Source: Macrosoma leucophasiata
Taxonomy: Eukaryota; Arthropoda; Insecta; Lepidoptera; Hedylidae
Reading direction: 5' to 3'
NCBI GenBank assembly: GCA_036365455.1
Contig: JAWQUS010000007.1
Coordinates: 18,120,001 to 18,184,000 of the forward strand
DNA: 64,000 nt
Part shown: piece after piece, positions 59,401 to 64,000 of the stretch
Position numbering within the stretch: the stretch's first letter is position 1
Layout: each line of letters starts with the position of its first letter
Position numbers and translations under genes: made by a program
The notes under the pieces: generated by a model
What the model was told of the DNA's origin: nothing
The model's database searches: none
The model's input: the letters and a program-made list of their open reading frames with translations, nothing else

Positions 59401-62258
59401 CGTGCGACACACACGCACACTACAAAAATCATCTATTACTACGGAACTCACACCTTGACTTTAACAAAATACAGAAACAATTTCACGCACACATTTAAAC
59501 ATCTAGGCGACAGGTATATCTCATTTGGGGGGCTTGTACTTTGACAGAGGGGAAAGCCTGCATATGTTGCTCTATGCCATTATTTAATTATTATTATGTG
59601 TCGGCAGAGGGTCGCAACGTGGCGGCGTGCGAAGGCGCGGGCTGCGGCGGCGGGCGCTGCCGGCGCACCACGTGCTCGCCCGCGCGCTGCGCGCCGCCCG
59701 CCCGCTGCCGCCGCCACGCCTGCCGCTGCGGGCCCGGCCGCGCGGGGGATTACTGCCAATTACGTAAGTTTTGCTATCGCGCAGTCTTCCCAACTACACT
59801 GTGATAGTAGTGTAAACACTGTGGTTTGATCATTTTTACCACCTACTGTAAAACATTATAATTACACTTTAATTTCACCTATGAGAATAATAAGAAAAAG
59901 CTTGCATTTTTATACTACAATTTCAACTTGTAAACACTGTAACTTCATTTTAAAAGTTGGGAACACTGGTATCACGACACCTGTGCGTGTCATGGTCACT
60001 ACCGTCGCTCATATGAATGCGATAATAATGGTCCTTTGAGCCGGATCCGTCTGGACCGTCTGTGTCATTAAAACGCGCTAAATGTTGGAGAAGAACTTTC
60101 TGAACGCAGATCTAAAAACGTTATAACGATTCGTCGACCGCGGACCTAATTCTGTTAGATAATATAATGTTACATATTGCATCGTAATTGAATCGTCTTA
60201 TATTAACCAATACGCGGCCGTTATTTGTTGGCAGAGAATCAGTAAACCTCTCAAAGTGGCGTCCATCCACTGTTCCTGCTACCTAATATAAACTATTAGG
60301 TTTTCAGAAATATTTTCAGAAATGAGCGTAATGGACAAGTAAGCAAATGATCGATTGTATGAATACTTCTTATTTAAGAAGCAAAACTACTTAGCTACAG
60401 TTGGTACAGATCAGAGGCTACGACTTGACAAATTATGTTTCTTTTTTCTTACATGATATAATGTGCTTTCCAGGTATAAACGTAACGGTCCCACAGTTCG
60501 ATGGCGACGCGCTGCTGTCGCTGGGCCGGCGCGGCGAAGGTCAGCGGCTTGCCGACCAGCGCCTCGCTTCTGCACCCGCCTACATTGCACTGAATTTCAC
60601 TACTTCTGAACCTGATGGACTGATGTTGTGGCTCTCCATGGTAAGCATTTGAGTATCTTCCTTTTTTGTACTTACATATTTATGGTATCGTAATATCTAA
60701 ACCTGGGTTGCACCAATCCCTTTCATAGCCCATATTGTGATCACGCAGTCACTTGTAATGATTTTTTTTTCAGGACACGGATTACTTAGGCGTGGGTCTA
60801 GAAAACGGTTATCTTAAAATCGTATGGTCACTACATTGCAACGCGTCGAAAGAGATCCTCAACAACGAAATACCATCAGCAACTCGAGTGTTGTCCCGTC
60901 TTGTACCACATGCGGGCTTCATGGCCGACGGTGACTGGCATATGCTGGTACTGCGCCTGAAAATGGAAAATATCACTGTATCTATCGACGAGATGCTTGT
61001 TTACGTGGATGAACCATGTCTTGCAAGCAGTCCAGCGTATGAGGATGTCGATTTGAATATAGGTGAGTATTAGGGCTATATTTCACGGAGACACCGTGGC
61101 GGCGCAACCAGTCGCTCCACCGTGGTGTCTGGACTGGCGACCAAGAAAGACATACAACGCTATAGTAATTAGTAGCGGCGCAACCAGCGTGGCGGCGCAA
61201 CCAGTATAACATTGTGTGCTGGCATCCGAGCTGATCGCGCGGCAAAATTGGTTGCGCAAGCAAACCGACACCAGGTGAGTAACGCTCTATAGAGTTGTAT
61301 ACTGGTTTTTACTGGTGGTGGAGTTCCAGTGACAGAGCACGCGGGCGTACGCACCACCGCATTACCTAATACAATTGTCGCTAAATGGTAGTGTTCAGCA
61401 CTATCATGCTCCGGTCAGGTGGTAATGTACGGCCCTGTAATTTCCGGCACAGAGGCATAACACCTTAGGCCTCAGAAGTGGTAACGCATCTGCATTTTGA
61501 CGTATGGTCTTTGTGTGGATGTCTATAGGCTGTAGTCATCACTTAACATCAATGTGAACTGCATGGTTGTTTGCCTTTTCATTACATAAAAAAAAAAACA
61601 TTTTGTTTGCGGATGGCAGCGCCTCCATCCGCCATGTTGTCCCGGTAAAATATAGCCCTTAGGAGTTTCATAATTTATTTGACTTTAACAAAGAGGTCTT
61701 TCGTTTGTCGGAATCTGTTTTTATTTCGATATGCTTGACCGATTAAAGTTTTAGTATCGATGTAAAAAGAATGTCTCCGAGAGGGTCACCTAAAAATTAT
61801 CCCGATCCGTTTAAGATTTCCGTAATAACAACCTAGGTATCAAAGAGGCAAAATAACTCAGGGCGACGCTTGCTCATTGACCCGGTTTTTGTGTAGATGT
61901 CTATAGTCGTCACGTAACATCCATGTCAAAAGTAACTTTGTCTGTTTGTTGCTAAAAAAAGAAAAAAAATCGAGGTGATTCAAGTTGGTTTCATAAGTCA
62001 GAAAAGAACATGCTTTTCGAATATTTAGAAAACAGGTTGTGAATTCCAAGGTGTTCCAAATAATACCATTGACAAGGTTGAATATCATAAACAGGTGGAG
62101 TAACCGAAGAAAACAGTGCAATATCAAGTAAAATATTCCCGCAGAACTTCAAAGGCTGCATCGATCGCATATCGACAAAAGAACACATCTATCTGACGAA
62201 CTACACTGAAGTGTACAGCGAAAACGTAAAGTCGTGCCAATTATTTCCTGCCCCGTAA
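31115..62258 (+). CDS. eys: Eyes shut (Spacemaker) homolog: secreted EGF/laminin-G extracellular protein
   Basis: Twenty-one exons join in phase with GT/AG borders: 31115-31242, 36410-36558, 38226-38456, 38948-39061, 39681-39849, 40350-41322, 41576-41889, 42595-42784, 44154-44305, 45185-45321, 51885-52136, 53595-53768, 54219-54432, 54922-55073, 55388-55588, 57088-57261, 58313-58441, 59608-59763, 60474-60640, 60774-61062, 62095-62258. The total is 4,629 nt, or 1,542 residues. The order is signal peptide, seven EGF-like units, a Ser/Thr-rich stretch, one EGF, then four laminin-G domains with EGF pairs between. There is no membrane segment or cytoplasmic ERLI tail, so Eyes shut fits better than Crumbs. 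In flies the protein is a secreted matrix proteoglycan that opens the inter-rhabdomeral space and protects mechanosensory neurons. Drosophila Eys is longer. An AATAAA signal follows the stop by about 35 bp. Confidence 0.9.
31540..31612 (+). repeat. Family C SINE fragment in eys intron 1
   Basis: Contains GGCGAATCGTAGGTGTTTGT and the TAAATGCATGCATTTAACAC region followed by CTGCCTACCCCTATGGG, matching the family C tail in reverse. Truncated. Confidence 0.6.
31787..31852. repeat. Hairpin in eys intron 1
   Basis: The left arm contains CGTGCAATTAACTCC and the right arm GGAGTTAATTGCTCG, with AATTTCG/CGAAAT pairing outside. A small foldback or MITE remnant. Confidence 0.65.
32797..32965 (-). repeat. 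Truncated family C SINE in eys intron 1
   Basis: Retains the CATCACGCCTGTAATCCCCG tail and the CATGTAACAG, GTTGACATCG and AACTTCGAGGTACT blocks, but lacks the tRNA-like head. Confidence 0.75.
33437..33504. repeat. 34-bp direct duplication in eys intron 1
   Basis: GAGGTGAGCATGGCTCCAAA and the following bases are repeated exactly once with a 34-bp period. A palindrome TTTTCCACTTGAG/..CGAGTGGAAAA lies just downstream at about 33559-33587. Part of an unidentified interspersed sequence. Confidence 0.65.
35218..35658. mobile_element. hAT-like MITE in eys intron 1
   Basis: A 441-bp element with inverted ends TAGGGATGGCGATTC / ATCACCATCCCTA. The flanking 8-mers are CTTCGTAG (35210-35217) and CTTCCTAG (35659-35666), a target duplication with one mismatch. 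The interior repeats ATCGATCTTCGAT-like motifs and has no coding capacity. The TAGGG end and 8-bp duplication place it with hAT elements, but its ends differ from those of the 3480-5663 family. Confidence 0.85.
36043..36270 (+). repeat. Family B SINE-like repeat just before eys exon 2
   Basis: Starts ACTGGTGGTAGAGCTCC and ends in a short A-run, about 140 bp upstream of the exon 2 acceptor. Confidence 0.85.
36410..39849 (+). CDS. eys: eys exons 2-5: N-terminal EGF-like units 1-7
   Basis: Exons 36410-36558, 38226-38456, 38948-39061 and 39681-39849 encode about residues 43-264. EGF units with six-cysteine spacing are clear: [67 protein letters not shown], and [14 protein letters not shown]. Several start with the (D/N)xxEC calcium-binding signature. 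The sixth unit is divergent. The seventh starts YDECLLGP and is completed in exon 6. The introns hold a family B repeat (38545-38822) and an inverted-repeat MITE (39427-39634). Confidence 0.9.
38545..38822 (-). repeat. Family B SINE-like repeat, inverted, eys intron 3
   Basis: Diverged copy ending CTCTACCACCAGTT. It contains a short unrelated TTTCTTTCTTTC tract near 38727. Confidence 0.8.
39427..39634. repeat. Inverted-repeat MITE in eys intron 4
   Basis: About 208 bp with long arms pairing, for example GAGGTGTTACTTTTACGTC with GACGTTAAAGTAACACCTC, and AAGATGGTGTTAAT with TAACACCATCCTT. It ends only about 45 bp before the exon 5 acceptor, so it must be tolerated by splicing. Confidence 0.75.
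40105..40210 (-). repeat. Family B fragment in eys intron 5
   Basis: Shares GCAGTTCACATGGATGTTAA and GTCAAAATGCAGATACGGTT with the family and lacks the head. Confidence 0.75.
40350..41322 (+). CDS. eys: eys exon 6: EGF 7, mucin-like Ser/Thr-rich stretch, start of EGF 8
   Basis: This 973-bp exon is the largest and covers residues 264-588. It begins [20 protein letters not shown], finishing EGF 7. About 250 residues of low-complexity Thr/Ser/Glu/Ile sequence follow, and it ends [14 protein letters not shown], starting EGF 8. Fly and human Eys also have a long Ser/Thr-rich segment after the N-terminal EGFs, expected to carry dense O-glycans. In-frame single-exon coding with no stop over 324 codons supports it as real. 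Confidence 0.92.
41576..42784 (+). CDS. eys: eys exons 7-8: end of EGF 8 and laminin-G domain 1
   Basis: Exons 41576-41889 and 42595-42784. [14 protein letters not shown] closes EGF 8. Laminin-G 1 then runs to FIGCIRDLK, the family's usual last strand with a Cys. Several Asn-x-Ser/Thr sites (NNSTS, NATLRL, NISS, NTT) suggest heavy N-glycosylation. The domain is diverged but its size (about 150 residues) and position fit. Confidence 0.87.
42820..42955 (+). repeat. MITE, copy 2, in eys intron 8
   Basis: The ends GGCCAAATACTCAAACGTCA and TGACGTTTGAGTATTCGGCC are an almost perfect inverted pair, and the interior matches 11885-12035. It sits only about 35 bp after the exon 8 donor. Confidence 0.82.
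43005..43700. repeat. Dispersed repeat family D, copy 2, in eys intron 8
   Basis: Starts AAACCGGACAAGTGCGAGTC and ends near GGTACAGAAACCTAAAAACG. Long runs match 9670-10285, including GAAAATATTACAGATTTAAA and TTTCAACTCAATCGG. It includes a (CAGA)n tract at about 43616-43640. Non-coding. Confidence 0.87.
44154..45321 (+). CDS. eys: eys exons 9-10: EGF units 9 and 10
   Basis: Exons 44154-44305 and 45185-45321. [18 protein letters not shown] links laminin-G 1 to [14 protein letters not shown] and [20 protein letters not shown], two well-formed EGF units. The region ends FCEYN-VDITRP at the junction with exon 11. Confidence 0.88.
45950..47800. repeat. 16-bp satellite array (GCATATCGATTAWWTM) in eys intron 10
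   Basis: Tandem, degenerate 16-bp units of the form GCATATCGATTAAATA cover most of this interval, roughly 80-100 units by length. The array is broken at about 46297-46500 by unique sequence and at about 47055-47295 by a LINE fragment with a (CA)n tail. Units differ at the second half (TTAATTA, TTAAATA, TTATTTC), while CATATCGAT is strongly kept. It is not CRISPR, since there are no spacers. Confidence 0.9.
47080..47290 (+). pseudogene. LINE 3' coding tail inserted in the satellite
   Basis: A plus-strand frame reads [17 protein letters not shown] then [12 protein letters not shown] and is followed by an ACACAC tract. This pattern is the C-terminal end of a common lepidopteran non-LTR element. 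It is truncated at the 5' side, typical of LINE insertion. Confidence 0.6.
47805..48425. other. eys intron 10 segment with interspersed-repeat tails
   Basis: Contains AAATCGGTCCAGCCGTTCTC and GACCCGACAGACTTCATCCT near 47840-47930 and a related CAAATTGGTCCAGGCGTTGT near 48252. These motifs are typical of widespread lepidopteran non-autonomous elements. No gene seen. Confidence 0.6.
48549..48905 (-). repeat. Family A repeat carried in hAT-like copy 2
   Basis: Nearly identical to the reverse of 5160-5540 (for example CCACTAGTGGTCACCCGTCA). Part of the composite element's cargo. Confidence 0.85.
49008..49440. mobile_element. Small inverted-repeat element nested in hAT-like copy 2
   Basis: Ends TGTCGGAGAAAGAA and TTCTTGCTCCGACA are inverted, with TATATATA on both sides as likely target duplication. 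Copy 1 lacks this block at the corresponding place (about 5055-5085), so it inserted after the two copies separated. No coding frame. Confidence 0.75.
49585..50650 (+). pseudogene. Non-LTR retrotransposon reverse transcriptase fragment in hAT-like copy 2
   Basis: Broken plus-strand frames read reverse transcriptase ([30 protein letters not shown]), thumb ([40 protein letters not shown]) and C-terminal tail ([18 protein letters not shown]). Frameshifts occur near 49790 and 49960 and around 50240-50400. The YADD catalytic motif is not intact. Upstream endonuclease is absent. Confidence 0.87.
51885..54432 (+). CDS. eys: eys exons 11-13: laminin-G domain 2 and EGF 11
   Basis: Exons 51885-52136, 53595-53768 and 54219-54432. 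The laminin-G signature strands are seen: [39 protein letters not shown] joining [11 protein letters not shown], then [14 protein letters not shown] 11 begins [16 protein letters not shown]. Exon 12 is GC-rich and Arg-rich compared with the rest. The last part of laminin-G 2 carries an unusual Gly-rich loop (residues of [14 protein letters not shown]). Confidence 0.88.
52697..53055 (-). repeat. Family A repeat in eys intron 11
   Basis: Contains CGTCCCACTGCTGGGCAC, GCTCCAATGCAGGTTGGTGG and CATTTTAATTTGCCACTAGC in order, the reverse of the family as seen at 5160-5540. Confidence 0.85.
53320..53492 (+). repeat. Family B repeat, 5'-truncated, eys intron 11
   Basis: Begins at GTACGGCCCTGTAATTTCCG and ends with an A-run near 53490. 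The first 100 bases of the family are missing. Confidence 0.82.
53790..53995 (+). repeat. Interspersed repeat after eys exon 12
   Basis: The CGCGACTTCGCCCGCGTGAG, GGTCGAGTCGTTCCCAAGAT and CAGACAGACAGACAAAAATT motifs in this order are a common lepidopteran non-autonomous element pattern. It lies directly after the exon 12 donor. Confidence 0.65.
54922..55588 (+). CDS. eys: eys exons 14-15: end of EGF 11, EGF 12 and start of laminin-G 3
   Basis: Exons 54922-55073 and 55388-55588. [12 protein letters not shown] closes EGF 11. EGF 12 is [19 protein letters not shown] to YGRVGEYC. Exon 15 opens laminin-G 3 ([46 protein letters not shown]). Confidence 0.88.
56385..56540. repeat. (CA)n microsatellite with adjacent hairpin, eys intron 15
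   Basis: A CACACA tract at about 56395-56475 is followed by a near-perfect palindrome at about 56497-56534 (CTCCTAGACACACATAC ... GTATGTGTGTCTAGGAG). Confidence 0.85.
57088..58441 (+). CDS. eys: eys exons 16-17: rest of laminin-G domain 3
   Basis: Exons 57088-57261 and 58313-58441. Exon 16 reads [20 protein letters not shown], the typical laminin-G Trp-His strand, and ends SEASIMLG. Exon 17 continues [12 protein letters not shown]...[12 protein letters not shown], the closing strands. The intron between them begins with three extra tandem copies of the end of exon 16 and includes a decayed full exon copy. Confidence 0.9.
57213..57535 (+). repeat. 81-bp tandem repeat spanning the end of eys exon 16
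   Basis: The block starting CTCGCGCACGC recurs at 57213, 57294, 57375 and 57456. The period is exactly 81 bp. Each unit holds the last 49 bp of exon 16, its donor (CTGG|GTATGT) and about 32 bp of intron that ends in GCTGGCTCAG. Copies are almost identical, so the amplification is recent. The units stay open for 105 codons because 81 is a multiple of three, but the first junction contains a TAG. Confidence 0.93.
57815..57955 (+). pseudogene. Decayed duplicate of eys exon 16
   Basis: Matches exon 16 in order: TGCGGTCAGG, CGCTGTCCCA, CACAGCGTAAAGG, GTTCGCGCACG and CCAGCGAGGCGT, ending CGCTGGGTGCG. The donor is now GTGCG, internal bases are lost and the reading frame is broken. It is much older than the neighbouring 81-bp repeats. 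Confidence 0.78.
58680..58962 (+). repeat. Family B SINE-like repeat with A-tail, eys intron 17
   Basis: Full family pattern from CTACTGGTGGTAGAGCTCC to an A-run at about 58953-58963, with an internal insertion of TATTATATTACAGG near 58780. Confidence 0.85.
59215..59330 (+). repeat. Family A fragment, eys intron 17
   Basis: Contains CCACCAACCCGCATCGTAGC and GGGGAGAGACTCGTGCCCAG, matching the distal third of the family. Confidence 0.75.
59608..59763 (+). CDS. eys: eys exon 18: Arg/Cys-rich EGF 13
   Basis: Fifty-two codons with acceptor GGCAG and donor GTAAGT, in phase with both neighbours. It reads [16 protein letters not shown] and ends [12 protein letters not shown]. There are about nine cysteines, not the six of a standard EGF unit, and many arginines. 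The exon is extremely GC-rich in AT-rich surroundings. Position between two laminin-G domains and the terminal CRC-GxxGxxC pattern support an EGF-derived unit that has expanded. Confidence 0.82.
60474..62258 (+). CDS. eys: eys exons 19-21: laminin-G domain 4 and C-terminus
   Basis: Exons 60474-60640, 60774-61062 and 62095-62258. Laminin-G 4 is clear: [58 protein letters not shown], then [11 protein letters not shown]. The protein stops at CQLFPAP without any membrane segment, which decides against Crumbs. Confidence 0.92.
61312..61595 (+). repeat. Family B SINE-like repeat with A-tail, eys intron 20
   Basis: Runs from ACTGGTGGTGGAGTTCCAG to an A-run at about 61588. A further fragment with TGTCTATAGTCGTCACGTAA lies at about 61890-61945. 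Confidence 0.85.
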
Positions 62259-62289
62259 TTTCTTAGTAATTATTCGAATATGTACGTAG

Positions 62290-62300
62290 TCAATAAAATG
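62290..62300 (+). terminator. eys polyadenylation signal
   Basis: AATAAA within TCAATAAAATGTTG about 35 bp after the TAA stop. It is the first such signal downstream and fits a short 3' UTR. Confidence 0.7.
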
Positions 62301-64000
62301 TTGTTATCCTGTTAAACTTATTAATTTATTTTACCAATGGTGTTTATTTTACGCGGTGGCGGACTAAGGGGAGGGCAGGTGCGGTCCGCCACGGGCCTTC
62401 GGTTCAGGGGGCCTCCAAAGATTGACTCCAATGGTCGCTGGGAATGAACATACGGAGGGAAATTTCGTTTTTTTTTCTCGGGCGTTCTTCTTGATGTGTA
62501 TTTTAGAATCTATCTACCGTATTAATCATACGGAGAGCCCCAACATGTGCGTGGGCCCCCTAATTTTAGCTCCCGAGTTTGTTACTTGCCTGCATCTATT
62601 TCCAATCTTGTTCTTTTACATATTTATTATTCTGAAATATATGTTAATTTACATTAGAAAACATGTTCTCAGTTCTCGTAAATATTTTCAATTAGCAAAA
62701 GGTATTTCGTTTCTAAAAACGAGGCATGTAGATTATATTATTATGTAGAAGTAGTGCAATATACTCAATAATGTTACTATGTATTAACACTTGAGAGCAA
62801 TAAAATTGATTCATAATTTAAATTTTTGGTACTACTATAACGCCCTATATTTTGGTTTCTTCTTTCTAATTATGTAGTAATAATTATTATAACGGTTGAA
62901 GATACATACAGGCTAAATGGCGTATTGTCGATCTCGGTAAACATTAATTTGAAAGCCACTTTGTAGTACGTTGTTGTTCTCCTAAAATTATGGTAATTAT
63001 CAAGTTACTTCTAAACAGCAATGTACTGCAAAGTGGTTATCGAAATGATGTCAACAGATACATAATACGCCTTGTGGATGGTTGATTTCATTGCTCCTAA
63101 GATACCGCGAGAGTAGATATATGTAATTTTTGTTGTCGTGCGATATAATAATGTATAATTATAGTACAAACGTTTTCTAGTCTTCTTGAAGGACCAATCT
63201 GCGTCCCTCGGTGTTTTCATAGATTATAAGGTTTTTTGAATCTTGACCAAAGAGATCAAGTATATTGTGATTATTATTTATGGATTTTGTGGTATGTTGT
63301 GTAGAAAGAAAAATAAAAAGTTCATCATACACAAAATATAGTTTTATTGATATATTCATGTTTAATAAATTGTATACATAACATCATCAAATATTATATT
63401 ATAAACATATACATTTCGTTATACGTTACTAATTCAAACACAAATACAATATGAGATGTTATCCCCATTAATCATAATATGTCTCAGTAATTTAAAAACG
63501 TTTAGTTTCAACACAGTGTAATAATTTCATTGGCATACATGTCTGGTTGTATCTAAACACGCTCCTCTCAAGAAGCTCAGCATCAGATTTATTTACATTT
63601 CTCATTTAAAGCAGCATGTACATTCAAAAGTTGTAGAATTCATTAGGCCTATTTACAAGTGGAATATAGTTGGAATGCTTGACTGTAGTACACAATTTAG
63701 CTAGCAATTGATGTATTGTACATGTAACATGTAACATTCACTTAGGAACATCGATTCCTCCATTGACACAAGACACTATAGAATCTTTATATAGTTTCTA
63801 AAAATAAATATTACACATATATTAAGCCGTACACAATAAATAATCGATAATTGCACATCATGATTAATAAAATTTTCCAAAATAAAACAGTCCCTTTACA
63901 TTTCAATTGTAAGCTGTGCTTACAAGTCCCATTTAATGCCGTATTGCAGATTGGCACGAAGTGAATTTCATTTGCTAAAGAAATTAATTTCATACAAATA
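62301..64000. other. Region after eys, no gene assigned
   Basis: AT-rich with no coding exon recognised. On the minus strand a TTTATT (reverse AATAAA) near 63342 and the long low-complexity AT-rich sequence beyond it would fit the 3' UTR of a convergent gene whose coding part lies past base 64000. This is only a suggestion. Confidence 0.35.

Noticed and set aside
59541..59829. Alternative Ala/Arg-rich frames over eys exon 18
   Set aside because: Shadows caused by GC-rich sequence; the chosen frame is the one with EGF-like cysteines and correct phase.
31115..62258. Crumbs as the identity of the EGF/laminin-G gene
   Set aside because: The laminin-G spacing is similar, but the protein ends straight after the fourth laminin-G domain. 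There is no membrane helix or ERLI tail, and it has the Ser/Thr-rich segment expected for Eyes shut.

Overview
This is eukaryotic, intron-rich, AT-rich DNA full of transposon debris. It almost certainly comes from a moth or butterfly. The Hdd11-type Reeler defence protein, the many GTAGGTACCTACC-like short repeats, the lepidopteran-looking SINE/LINE tails and the mariner element all point that way. The species cannot be named from the sequence alone.

Four protein-coding genes can be assembled exon by exon with consistent splice phases. (1) On the minus strand, positions 1-1082 hold most of transcription elongation factor TFIIS; its last exon lies outside the window. (2) On the plus strand, 16101-23141 is a complete four-exon gene for a 165-residue secreted Reeler-domain protein (Hdd11-like). 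(3) On the minus strand, 26108-27362 is a complete four-exon gene of the MKRN2 opposite-strand (MKRN2OS) family, 214 residues. (4) On the plus strand, 31115-62258 is a complete 21-exon gene for a 1,542-residue secreted EGF/laminin-G protein. It has a signal peptide, 13 EGF-like units, a Ser/Thr-rich mucin-like stretch and four laminin-G domains, and no membrane segment. That architecture matches Eyes shut/Spacemaker rather than Crumbs. The four genes have unrelated functions and form no pathway.

Repeats by region: 1.7-3.1 kb is a nearly full-length mariner with a frameshifted transposase. 3.2-5.8 kb is a dispersed repeat split by a hAT-like element with a perfect 8-bp target duplication. 8.9-10.3 kb holds a foldback 88-bp tandem repeat and a 0.6-kb dispersed element. 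12-29 kb holds SINE copies, including one with a clean 13-bp target duplication inside a long inverted repeat. 35.2-35.7 kb is a small hAT-like MITE.

The large introns of the eyes shut gene hold further SINEs, MITEs, a roughly 1.8-kb array of a 16-bp satellite built on TATCGAT, and a second, longer and oppositely oriented copy of the hAT-like composite. Both hAT-like copies carry the same captured pieces of non-LTR retrotransposon, including reverse transcriptase sequence. The other notable structure is at 57.2-58.0 kb. There the 3' part of an eyes shut laminin-G exon and its splice donor are tandemly repeated with an 81-bp period, followed by an older decayed copy of the whole exon.
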